39,686 nucleotides of DNA from contig JBDNJM010000049.1 of assembly GCA_041687755.1 (NCBI GenBank), forward strand, positions 1 to 39,686. Direction: 5' to 3'. A program made the position numbers and the translations under genes. The DNA is from JBDNJM01 sp041687755. Its GTDB lineage: Bacteria > Planctomycetota > UBA1135 > GCA-002686595. The notes under the pieces were generated by a model that saw only the letters and a program-made list of their open reading frames with translations, made no database searches and was not told the origin of the DNA. How positions within the stretch are numbered: position 1 is the stretch's first letter; every line of letters starts with the position of its first letter. Shown here piece by piece: positions 18,666 through 26,133 of the stretch.

Positions 18666-19631
18666 CTAGAACTGGATCGCAATCGAGGTCGAGTCGGTCG
18701 CAAACACAATCTGCAGCAGAGTCGTGTCGATGACCACGGCGGCGTGGTCGAGGGTCAGACCCACCAGTGCCGGGTCCAGACCGGCGGGCACGACGATGGC
18801 CGCGCCCGCTTGGCCGCAGGCGTTCAGCACGCCGAGCGTGTTCTGGAACACGCCGCCATTGGCGCCCGAGACGGTGTTCAGCGTGTAGCCGTCAAAGTTC
18901 AGCGGCACGCTGACGCCATCGAGCGTTACGCCCGGTCCGGTGCCGCTGCGGCTGCCGAGCACCAGGTAGGTCTGGCCCGCGTTGTCGCTGCCGGCATCGA
19001 TCGCCAGGTTCTGGGTGCCGCCTGTGCCGGCGCTGACGTCGGCGACGTCAGCTTCCAGCGAGCCGCGCCCGCAAAAGACGTCGAGCAGCGCCACGTCCAG
19101 GGACATGCTGGGCCCAGAAGCCTCGAACAAGACCTGGAACGAACCGTTCGTCAACCCAGCGAGCGAGAGGTCCCAGCTGAAGCTGAACTCGCCCGGTCCG
19201 CCGGCCAGCGGCGTGACGCTGTCGGGCGAGAGCGGAGTGCCAGCCACGCCGTTCTTGTCGATCGGCACAAGCCGCACGTTCGCGTCGTCGAGCGGCGCTC
19301 CGAGCGTGCGCAGCTGCAGGCGCACATCGAACAGCGGCGCGGACTGGTCGTAGTCGAGCTGAAACTTCGTCTCGGTTGAGAAGCTGTAGATGTTGCCCGT
19401 CGAAGTGATCAGCGCGGCCGGCTCAAGGCCGGTCAGGAAGGCCGCCCCGCACTGGGCGAGGTCGGGGGCGTTGGGAGCACCGAAGGCTTCAGTGAACACG
19501 TCGAAGGCCACGAACTCCGCGCCAACTTGGCCGCGATAGGCCGGGGTTTCCTGGCTGGTGAAATCTCCATTGTCAGAGAGGGCGATCGGGGCTGCTGCGG
19601 CAAGAACTGAGAGAGCGAGAAGGCGTTGCAT
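18666..19631 (-). CDS. Secreted protein with a planctomycete-type C-terminal domain
   Basis: A 321-residue secreted protein: signal peptide (about 1-19, LLALSVLAAAAPIALS), a middle beta-rich domain (about 30-190) with the phrase FSFSWDLSLAGL, and a C-terminal domain (about 205-320) containing GGTQNLAIDAGSDNAGQTYL followed by VLGSRSGT. I know that last pattern from many secreted proteins of high-GC planctomycetes, where it recurs at C-termini; its role is not established. Cysteines are few and paired loosely. The gene follows the DUF4198-like gene after 90 bases and ends in a terminator, so it is probably the last gene of the operon that starts at 22879. Confidence 0.65.
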   Translation of the reverse strand: MQRLLALSVLAAAAPIALSDNGDFTSQETPAYRGQVGAEFVAFDVFTEAFGAPNAPDLAQCGAAFLTGLEPAALITSTGNIYSFSTETKFQLDYDQSAPLFDVRLQLRTLGAPLDDANVRLVPIDKNGVAGTPLSPDSVTPLAGGPGEFSFSWDLSLAGLTNGSFQVLFEASGPSMSLDVALLDVFCGRGSLEADVADVSAGTGGTQNLAIDAGSDNAGQTYLVLGSRSGTGPGVTLDGVSVPLNFDGYTLNTVSGANGGVFQNTLGVLNACGQAGAAIVVPAGLDPALVGLTLDHAAVVIDTTLLQIVFATDSTSIAIQF

Positions 19632-19721
19632 GGTGCGGAACGATGTAGAAGGCGTTGAAGTAGGTCAGGGGAACAGTCCGGGCCGGATCGGTGCAGCGCC
19701 ACCGGCTCGAATTCAGGGCCG

Positions 19722-21080
19722 TCAGGAGCCCTCAGAGCGCACGAGCTCGCGCGTCGTGAGCCGGTACAGGATCCGGTTGCGGCCGGCGGGCGTGCGCGCG
19801 ATCAACTCCCGCTCGTACAGGGCAATGAAGCCGTCGAGGTCGCGGTGCCTGTCGTTCTGGACAACCGTCGAGAGCCACAGGCCACTCGTTGAGAAGCGCT
19901 CGATAACAGCGCCGGCCGCGGCCGAGGGATCCGCGCCGAGCAGGCGATCCACCGTCCAGCGCTCCTCGCCGACGCTGGCCGACCAGCCGAAGAGGTGACC
20001 GTCCTCGACTCGTAGCGTCGCCTGCCCGTCGCCTGCGACCAGACGCGTGCCGCGCTGGGAGCCGGCGGGCGTGGGCGCCGCCAGGCCGACTGCCTGGGCT
20101 ACACGGAACGGGTGAGCGTCGGCGCGCTGGAAGGCGCTCAAGCCTTCCAGGGCCAGGTCCGCGGTGAGCAGGCCGAGGAGGGCATCGGAGGCTCCGTCGA
20201 GCTCCAGCTGCACCCCTCCGTTCGCGTCGAAGCGGTACGTGCCGTTCAGCGGCGCTCCGGTCGCGGACGTGACGCGCAGCTCGCCCTGCACGGCTTCCGC
20301 CCAGCTCGGGAGGCACGGCAGCAGGCCCTCGACGCGCTGCACCCACTGGTGCGCAAACGTGTCGACACCGGCCGGCGCGGCCACGGACGGCGCACCGGCG
20401 ACGAGCAGCGTCGCGTAGTGCCGGATCTCGACGAATGCCTCGCCCTCGTACTCGCCGCCCAACGGCTCGACGATCAGCGCCCGCGCCTGCAGCAGGCCCG
20501 AACGCAGAGGTGGGACCTGGATTTCCCCGCGCTCGTCGGTCTCCAGCACCAGTGGATCGTGTCCCTCGCGATCGAGCAGCGTGACCTGGGCTCCCACGGC
20601 GGGCCTGTCTTCGAACATCGCCGACAGCACGATGCCGCCGCCCGCCACCGAGCGCGCGAACAGCTCGGCCCGCAGTCCGGTTCGCGCGGCCGCATCCTCC
20701 AGAGTTCGCGCCCCCTTGGAGTGGTAGACGAGCAGGTTGCGCGCATCGCCACCACCCATCAGGCCCCACACGTGCTCGGTCGCCAGCCAAGGCTGAGCCG
20801 CATCGAGCGCAACGCTGCCCGACCCGTCGAACTTCACCGCCAGGCCATCGGGCCCGCGCAGTGCGAGCCCCTCGAGCGGCTTCAGGAACATCGGCGGGGT
20901 CGCGTCGAAGACGCCCTCGCTGAACTGGATCCTGGCCGTCGCCGCCCCCGCAGGATCGAGATGGATCCAGATGAAGTGCGCACGGGCAGGCGCCGCCAGC
21001 AGCAGCGCGGCAAGCAAGCCGGCAAACAGCATCGGGCAGAGGGGCGAGGAGAGGCAGGGCAGGCGACGTAGAGTCAACAT
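19722..21080 (-). CDS. DUF4198-like periplasmic protein
   Basis: A 452-residue exported protein. After the signal peptide (LFAGLLAALLLAAPARA) the mature protein begins AHFIWIHLDPAG, the start typical of DUF4198 proteins, which in other bacteria sit next to metal (Ni/Co) or iron uptake genes. A carboxypeptidase-like Ig repeat is suggested at about 165-215 (VGAQVTLLDREGHDPLVLET then DERGEIQVPPL). The C-terminal half is unfamiliar. It follows the 31-aa peptide by seven bases and the FG-GAP gene closely, so the three are one transcript. A metal-related role is inferred from the family and from the Fur-like operator upstream of the operon. Confidence 0.68.
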   Translation of the reverse strand: MLTLRRLPCLSSPLCPMLFAGLLAALLLAAPARAHFIWIHLDPAGAATARIQFSEGVFDATPPMFLKPLEGLALRGPDGLAVKFDGSGSVALDAAQPWLATEHVWGLMGGGDARNLLVYHSKGARTLEDAAARTGLRAELFARSVAGGGIVLSAMFEDRPAVGAQVTLLDREGHDPLVLETDERGEIQVPPLRSGLLQARALIVEPLGGEYEGEAFVEIRHYATLLVAGAPSVAAPAGVDTFAHQWVQRVEGLLPCLPSWAEAVQGELRVTSATGAPLNGTYRFDANGGVQLELDGASDALLGLLTADLALEGLSAFQRADAHPFRVAQAVGLAAPTPAGSQRGTRLVAGDGQATLRVEDGHLFGWSASVGEERWTVDRLLGADPSAAAGAVIERFSTSGLWLSTVVQNDRHRDLDGFIALYERELIARTPAGRNRILYRLTTRELVRSEGS

Positions 21081-21087
21081 TGAGGAA

Positions 21088-21183
21088 TCAGCATTGAAGG
21101 GTCAGGAACAGCCAAAGGGCCAGAGACAGGGCTTGGAGCAGCCAGGCGGAGCGCCGCTCGCGAGGGGAATCGACGACGCGCAC
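21088..21183 (-). CDS. Candidate 31-residue single-helix membrane peptide
   Basis: Starting at the GTG at 21183, four bases after the FG-GAP stop, the frame encodes 31 residues: a charged head with SPRERRSAW, then one hydrophobic helix LLQALSLALWLFLTLQC ending in Cys. It stops seven bases before the ATG of the DUF4198-like gene, so it fills the space between the two genes neatly. Tight spacing, the positive-inside charge pattern and the lack of any other use of this stretch support it; the small size and GTG start argue caution. Confidence 0.4.
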   Translation of the reverse strand: MRVVDSPRERRSAWLLQALSLALWLFLTLQC

Positions 21184-21187
21184 GGCG

Positions 21188-22879
21188 CTAGAACGTCGAG
21201 TTGAGAAACAGGCGCAGGCGCAGGGGCCACGGCTCCGATCCGAGAGCACCCGAAGCGGCCTGCACGCCGTCCGTGTCCCCATCCAGATCGAGGTCGAGGC
21301 ACAGCACCTGGCCTGAGATGTAGGCGCCCGGGTCGTGCCAGTCGGCGCGCTCGAAGCTGCCGAGCAAGCCGCCTTGGGCGCCGCCTTGGTTGATCAGTAG
21401 CGGCTGGGTCTCGCCGACCTGCCCCAGCTCGTGCACGCTGATGAACAGGTCCAAATCGCCGTCGGAATCCACGTCCGCGCCGTCCACGCCAAGCCGCAGG
21501 CGCGCGCCCGTGTCGTCTTCGATCGCAGGGTCCTGAACGTCGAAGAACTGGCCCTCGACGCCGCCCTGGGCACCGCCCTGATTGAGGTAAAAGTCGCCAG
21601 AGGAGGCGCGCGGCACGCTCAGGGATGAGTTCGCGACCCAAAGGTCGAGGTCGCCGTCTAGGTCGACGTCGGCGAACTGGACGCCGACAGAGTTGTCTTC
21701 GAAGTGCGGGACGAGCCGTGAAGAGGCGTCGTCGAAGGCCAGGGATCCCAGCTCGACGCGGTTGAGCAGCAGAGTGTTCAGCGCGCCCGGCCCCGCGCCG
21801 GTCAGCCCGAACGGGTCGTCGCGCACCAGTATCAGGTCGAGATCCCCATCGGAGTCGATGTCGCCGGCGTCGATGGACTGGGTGCTGGCATCGGTCACGT
21901 TCCAGGCGCCGTCGAACGTCGGCTGTTCGGTGAAAAGCCCCGTGCCATCGTTCAGCAGCAGCCGGTCTTTCGCGCCGTCCGAGCCGAGGTGCGAGTCGCC
22001 GCCCTTAGCAACGATGAGGTCAACGTCGCCGTCGAGGTCGAGGTCGCCAAACAGCGCGTCCGTTGTCCCGGCCGACCCGGGCGGGAACGCGCCGTCGAGC
22101 GACAGGCCCCCGGCCCCGTCGTTGCGCCAGAGGCGGTCGGGGTACTCAAAGACGCCGCCGTAGCCGCCCCCCGTGTAGAAGTCGTAGTCCCCGTCGGCGT
22201 CGACGTCAGCGAGTTCCATGGCCCCCACGACCTCGAAGGGGAACTGCAGCGGCGGGCCGAGCTGTGCGAACTGGGCGTCCCCAAGGTTGCGCCAGATCTC
22301 GACCTCCCAGGTCCCGAACGCCACATCGCCGCGCGAGAAGAACAGCTCCGGCAGTCCGTCGCCGGTCAGGTCGCCCTGGGCCAGGCCCGCCCCGCCGAAA
22401 CCGTCGACGTCGACGGCGGCCGGGAACGTCTCCGCCGGCGCGAGCGGCAGATAGTCGGTCAGGTCGGTGGGCTCGAAGCGCGACGTGGTCGGCTCGGACA
22501 CCGCCCAGCCCGCGCCGAGCGCGGTCGCCGCTCCTTGGACGAAAAATGGGAGGCCTGCGGCAAACGCGTACTGAATGGAGATCGTCGGCGCGACCAGCCG
22601 CAGGCGCCCGGCCCCATCGAGGGGTGCGACCACGTAGCCGACGGGCGCCAGCGCCAGCGCGGGGATCGCCAGGCCAGCGATCGGCGTCGGCTGGGCCTGG
22701 ACCCCGAACACCAGGGCGACCGAGCCACCCGGGAAGGTGCTGCGCACGTCGAGAATAAGGTCCTGGCCCCCGATTAGGGGCCCGAGGCGGACCTCCAGCT
22801 GGCTCGCGCGGGGGTCGTCGCTAGCCGCTGCGCTAGCCGCCAGGAGGGAAAGAGCCGGGAGCAGGTGGGGGAGGTTCAT
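21188..22879 (-). CDS. Secreted FG-GAP/VCBS repeat protein, Ca-binding
   Basis: A 563-residue exported protein: signal peptide (LPHLLPALSLLAASAAA), an N-terminal beta domain (about 20-125), then seven FG-GAP/VCBS blades, most with Ca-loop motifs such as DVDADGDYD, DLDLDGDVD, DIDSDGDLD, DVDLDGDLD, DVDSDGDLD and DLDLDGDTD. Two blades carry the insert NQGGAQGG. This predicts a Ca-loaded beta-propeller outside the cytoplasm. I take the ATG at 22879; the frame reaches a TTG at 22909, but that TTG lies inside the promoter spacer. With the predicted transcription start about one base before this ATG, the mRNA would be nearly leaderless. First gene of the Fur-box-like operon. Confidence 0.88.
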   Translation of the reverse strand: MNLPHLLPALSLLAASAAASDDPRASQLEVRLGPLIGGQDLILDVRSTFPGGSVALVFGVQAQPTPIAGLAIPALALAPVGYVVAPLDGAGRLRLVAPTISIQYAFAAGLPFFVQGAATALGAGWAVSEPTTSRFEPTDLTDYLPLAPAETFPAAVDVDGFGGAGLAQGDLTGDGLPELFFSRGDVAFGTWEVEIWRNLGDAQFAQLGPPLQFPFEVVGAMELADVDADGDYDFYTGGGYGGVFEYPDRLWRNDGAGGLSLDGAFPPGSAGTTDALFGDLDLDGDVDLIVAKGGDSHLGSDGAKDRLLLNDGTGLFTEQPTFDGAWNVTDASTQSIDAGDIDSDGDLDLILVRDDPFGLTGAGPGALNTLLLNRVELGSLAFDDASSRLVPHFEDNSVGVQFADVDLDGDLDLWVANSSLSVPRASSGDFYLNQGGAQGGVEGQFFDVQDPAIEDDTGARLRLGVDGADVDSDGDLDLFISVHELGQVGETQPLLINQGGAQGGLLGSFERADWHDPGAYISGQVLCLDLDLDGDTDGVQAASGALGSEPWPLRLRLFLNSTF

Positions 22880-22886
22880 GGGCGAG

Positions 22887-22915
22887 ATAGTATTGAGACT
22901 GAGTCGCAATCACAA
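22887..22915 (-). promoter_or_regulatory. Promoter of the FG-GAP operon, nearly leaderless
   Basis: On the minus strand TTGTGA (22915-22910) and TACTAT (22892-22887) are exactly 17 bases apart. Transcription would start near 22880, at the ATG at 22879. The spacer is almost wholly a palindrome (see 22892-22910), so a bound repressor would block RNA polymerase directly. Confidence 0.6.
22892..22910. promoter_or_regulatory. Fur-like palindromic operator inside the promoter spacer
   Basis: ATTGAGACT-G-AGTCGCAAT is a 19-bp palindrome with one mismatched pair. Its core TGAGACT-G-AGTCGCA follows the 7-1-7 layout of Fur-family boxes (TGAnAnT-n-AnTnTCA). The regulator is not in the window. Confidence 0.55.
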
Positions 22916-22932
22916 TAGAGTTCCTGCAAGTT

Positions 22933-22951
22933 TCTGAGAACCAGTCTCAAC
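22933..22951. promoter_or_regulatory. Second, weaker Fur-like box
   Basis: TCTGAGAACCAGTCTCAAC contains TGAGA-N5-TCTCA. One half-site, read in reverse as GTTGAGACT, equals the first box in eight of nine bases. The centres are 41 bases apart, close to four helical turns, as for cooperatively bound dimers. Confidence 0.45.
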
Positions 22952-23048
22952 AGTGCCCTCAAGCTCCCGCGCTTCCGGTCGCTTCCCGATCAACCCCTCG
23001 AGGCTTGCGCCCTAACCGAGCACCGCCTCCCACCCAAGCCCACCACCG

Positions 23049-23537
23049 ATGGTCGATTCACGCCCCTTCCACGCCCTCTGCTGCCTCACCCAGGCTCAGA
23101 TCATCCAGTTCTGCCTCACGACGAACGACCTGCGCAAGCTCGGCGTCTGGCAGGACGAGTGGCGCTCCGGGTTCACGCCCCACGTCTGGTCCCGCGGCCA
23201 CCTTCAGCGCAGCTGCAACGAGAACCTGGGCCTCGCCCAACACATTTCAGACCTACTCGACCTCGAGTTCCTCGACGTGATCGCCCACGTGCGCACTTCA
23301 ACCGTCGAGCAAGCCGGTCGCCTTACCCAGTGTTGGATCGAGGGCCCCTTCGGCCCCGCCCTCCCCTCCATCCTGTGGTCGCTCGTCAGCGATCGGCGCG
23401 ACGAGGTCCACCACATGGGCGTGCGCCTCGGGCACGAGGCCTGCGCCCGGGCCGCGTTGGCGTTCGTGGCCCCGCCCCGTTCCGGCGACGAGCCTCAGAC
23501 CCGAACGTCGCCCTCGACCGACTCGAGCGAGGCGTAG
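23049..23537 (+). CDS. Hypothetical protein, convergent with purB
   Basis: A 162-residue protein I do not recognise. It has no signal peptide or membrane helix. The middle contains LGLAQHISDLLDLEFLDVIA and SILWSLVSDRRDEVHHMGVR, helical stretches with several His and Cys residues (about 11-12, 56 and 95). The last 14 codons overlap the 3' end of purB on the other strand. It is divergent from the FG-GAP operon and shares its 140-base control region, so the Fur-like boxes could also affect it. Composition and length look coding, but the functional call is open. Confidence 0.5.
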   Translation: MVDSRPFHALCCLTQAQIIQFCLTTNDLRKLGVWQDEWRSGFTPHVWSRGHLQRSCNENLGLAQHISDLLDLEFLDVIAHVRTSTVEQAGRLTQCWIEGPFGPALPSILWSLVSDRRDEVHHMGVRLGHEACARAALAFVAPPRSGDEPQTRTSPSTDSSEA

Positions 23538-24934
23538 CGAGCCAGCAGCGGGTCCACCTCGTGTTCGCAGAACTCGAGCACCTGCTCGGGCGCGCGGCCG
23601 ACGAAGCGCTTCGGCTCCAGGATCTCGTCGAAGCGGCCGTGCACGGAGGAGAACGCGGGGTCGGCCTCGAGCCGCGCGACCAGCGGGTTCGGCTCTCCGC
23701 GGTGGATCGCCTCGCTCGCCGCGCGCGCGTGCAGGCGCAGCGACTCGTGCACGTCCTGACGATCGCCGCCGGCCTGCACCGCGGCCATCAGCAGCTCCTC
23801 CGAGGCTAGGAACGGCAGCTCTTCCCTCAGGCGCGCGTCCACGACGGCTGAGTGCACAACCATTCCGTCGGCCACGTTCAGGTAGAGCTGCAGGACCGCG
23901 TCCGTGCCTAGGAACATCTCGGCCAGCGCGATGCGGCGGTTCGCGGAGTCGTCCAGCGTGCGCTCGAACCACTGCTGGGCCGCCGTTTGGGCGAGGTTCT
24001 CAAGGCTGCACATGACGAACCGGCTCAGGCTGCAGATGCGTTCCGAGCGCATGGGGTTGCGCTTCCAGGGCATCGCGGAGGAGCCGATCTGCTTGGCCTC
24101 GAAGGGCTCCTCGAGCTCGCGGCGACCCGCGAGTAGCCGCAGGTCGCAGCCAAACTTGTGCGCCGACTGGCTGATGCTCGAGAGCACCTGCCCGACGCGG
24201 AAGTCGAGCTGGCGCGGGTAGGTCTGGCCGGTGACGCCGAAGCAACGCTCGAACCCGAGCTTCTTGGTGACCGCCTCGTCGAGCGCGCGAACCTTGTCGT
24301 GGTCCCCGTCGAACAGCTTGAGGAACGAGGCCTGAGTGCCGGTCGTGCCCTTCACGCCGCGGAAGCGGATCATCGACAGCGCGTGCTCGAGGTCCTCAAC
24401 GTCGTGCACGAGGTCCTGCATCCACAGGCACGCGCGCTTGCCGACCGTCGTGGCCTGGGCCGGCTGGTAGTGCGTCAGGCCCAGCTGCGGCTCATTGCGC
24501 CACTCAAGCGCGAACTTGCGCAGCTTGCCGATCAGAGCCACGAGCTGGCGCTGGATGAGCAGCAACCCGTCGCGCAGCACGAGCAGGTCGCCGTTGTCGG
24601 TCACGTAGCAGGACGTCGCGCCGAGGTGCAGGATCCCGCGCGCGCTGGGCGCCTGGTCCCCGTACGCATGCACATGGGCCATGACGTCGTGGCGCAGCTC
24701 GCGCTCGTACTTGTGCGCCACGTCGAGATCCACGTCGTTAGCGCAGGCGCGCAACGCGTCGAGCTGGGCCTCGCTGATGTCGAGCCCCAGCTCCGCCTGC
24801 GCCTCCGCCAGGGCAATCCACAGCCGGCGCCACAGCCGCGAGCGGTGGCCCTCGGAAAACAGCCCGCGCATCTCGGCGCTGGCGTAGCGGGTGGCGAGCG
24901 GGGAGGCGTAGCTCTCGGAATCCGGTTGGGACAT
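23495..24934 (-). CDS. purB: Adenylosuccinate lyase
   Basis: Cleaves SAICAR and adenylosuccinate, releasing fumarate, in purine synthesis. The 479-residue protein carries the fumarase-superfamily signature SSAMPWKRNPMRSERICSLS with the mobile catalytic Ser loop, the LGATSCYVTDNGDLL region and the LTHYQPAQATTVGKR segment with the catalytic His. The length and the SSAMPWKRNP form are closer to the long, eukaryote-like lyases than to the about 435-residue B. subtilis type. Monocistronic; its 3' end overlaps a convergent gene by 43 bases. Confidence 0.96.
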   Translation of the reverse strand: MSQPDSESYASPLATRYASAEMRGLFSEGHRSRLWRRLWIALAEAQAELGLDISEAQLDALRACANDVDLDVAHKYERELRHDVMAHVHAYGDQAPSARGILHLGATSCYVTDNGDLLVLRDGLLLIQRQLVALIGKLRKFALEWRNEPQLGLTHYQPAQATTVGKRACLWMQDLVHDVEDLEHALSMIRFRGVKGTTGTQASFLKLFDGDHDKVRALDEAVTKKLGFERCFGVTGQTYPRQLDFRVGQVLSSISQSAHKFGCDLRLLAGRRELEEPFEAKQIGSSAMPWKRNPMRSERICSLSRFVMCSLENLAQTAAQQWFERTLDDSANRRIALAEMFLGTDAVLQLYLNVADGMVVHSAVVDARLREELPFLASEELLMAAVQAGGDRQDVHESLRLHARAASEAIHRGEPNPLVARLEADPAFSSVHGRFDEILEPKRFVGRAPEQVLEFCEHEVDPLLARYASLESVEGDVRV

Positions 24935-25087
24935 GGCGCAGGTCGCGGGGGGCGTCGGCTGGGGGCTGAAGGGTCGCGCGGGGCGCAGAGGCTAACCTCG
25001 CCCGGCGCCCGCCTCCCTGGGCGCAGTCGAAGTTCCTAGCCGCCCGCGCCACCTCCGCTGCCGCGCCCGGGCAGGCACAGAACAGGC

Positions 25088-25657
25088 CTAGCCGCCGGCG
25101 AGCGTCGAGAGCCCCGCCGCGACACCGCAAACGACGAGGCACAGCCCCAGCAAACGCAGGAACCGGGGCCCGCCCATGCCGGCCTCCCCCGCCGCGCGCG
25201 CGCAGACCAGCACGCACGCCGCCCCGACGAGATCCGTGAGCGTGTCGAGCGGGTTGCCGTCGCGCTCGGGCACGCGCGCCTGGTGCAGCTCGTCCAGGGC
25301 GCCGTAGGCCACGACCACCAGAAGCACCGCCACGATGGCCCGGCCCTCGAGCCGCGCCCAGGGGAACGGGAGCTTGCGGCGTGGCAGCCCGATCGTCCAG
25401 AACAGCGCGAGCAGGCCGTAGAGCGGCGCGTGGGCCAGGTTGTTGAAGAACCCCGCGAACGGCACCCGCGGCTTCACCGGAATCTCGCCCGAGGACAGCC
25501 AGTGGATCGTGCCCATCCAGGCCACCGCCAGCAGCACGCCGAACCAGCGCGGCACGCGCAGCAGCACGATCCCCAGTGCGCGCGTCCCCCACAGGGGCGC
25601 GGCGACCCAGCCCGCCCGGCCGGTGCTACGTGGAACGGAAGGCAAGCTGAGGCTCAC
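25088..25657 (-). CDS. VanZ-like membrane protein
   Basis: The open frame extends far upstream, but the protein begins at the GTG at 25657, overlapping the stop of the anti-sigma-type gene (GTGA, 25657-25654). This gives 189 residues with five hydrophobic segments. VanZ features: AVAWMGTIHWLSSGEIP after the first helix, FFNNLAHAPLYGLLALFWTIG and YGALDELHQARVPERDGNPLDTLTD split across two loops, with the conserved Asp-Glu-x-x-Gln pattern and the terminal helix pair. VanZ proteins confer low teicoplanin resistance in enterococci; in most bacteria the role is unknown. Confidence 0.82.
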   Translation of the reverse strand: MSLSLPSVPRSTGRAGWVAAPLWGTRALGIVLLRVPRWFGVLLAVAWMGTIHWLSSGEIPVKPRVPFAGFFNNLAHAPLYGLLALFWTIGLPRRKLPFPWARLEGRAIVAVLLVVVAYGALDELHQARVPERDGNPLDTLTDLVGAACVLVCARAAGEAGMGGPRFLRLLGLCLVVCGVAAGLSTLAGG

Positions 25658-26133
25658 TCGCCCGTCAGCTCGCCCTTCGAAGCGGTGATGCACAGACCCC
25701 GCCCATCCTCGCTCGCCGTAATCTCGACGCGCTCGGCGAGCTGCTTCATCAAGAAGAAACCGCGCCCGCGCTCGTCCGTCAGCGCGACCTCGATCTCGGC
25801 CTCTAGGTACGGCTGCAGATCGGCCGGATCTCCGCCACCCTGGTCCGAGACGGCGATACGCCAGGCGCCTTGCTCGGTCCAGACCTGCAGGCGCATCTCG
25901 GCTCCGTTGGCATCCGTCGCCTCGAGCGCCGCCTCGCCTCCGCCGTGGTCCACGACGTTGGACAGCAGCTCGCTCGCCAACAGCGCGAGCGTCTCGACCT
26001 GCTCGTCGGACATGCCGTCGAGCCGCACGAAGGTCCGCACGAGTCGCCGTCCCATGCGCGAGTACAGGTGCACCGCCGGCAGGACTAAGTCGAGCTGCCG
26101 CGGCGGGCCGGGCGCTTGGGAGCGCAACTTCAA
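25654..26133 (-). CDS. Anti-sigma-factor-type ATPase (RsbW/HATPase_c)
   Basis: A 159-residue GHKL-fold protein of the RsbW/SpoIIAB type, which bind ATP and act as serine kinases or anti-sigma factors in partner switching. The N-box is ELLSNVVDHGGGEA, the G1 box VSDQGGGDP and the G2 region DERGRGFFLMKQLAERVEI; all nucleotide-site residues appear present. There is no signal or membrane segment. The ATG overlaps the nadC stop (26130-26133) and its own stop overlaps the VanZ-like start, so all three are translated from one message. No sigma factor, anti-anti-sigma (STAS) protein or PP2C phosphatase is nearby, so its partner is unknown. Confidence 0.85.
   Translation of the reverse strand: MKLRSQAPGPPRQLDLVLPAVHLYSRMGRRLVRTFVRLDGMSDEQVETLALLASELLSNVVDHGGGEAALEATDANGAEMRLQVWTEQGAWRIAVSDQGGGDPADLQPYLEAEIEVALTDERGRGFFLMKQLAERVEITASEDGRGLCITASKGELTGE

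Noticed and set aside
22880..22909. TTG at 22909 as the start of the FG-GAP protein
   Set aside because: It lies within the promoter spacer and the palindromic box, so it would not be transcribed; the ATG at 22879 gives a normal signal peptide.
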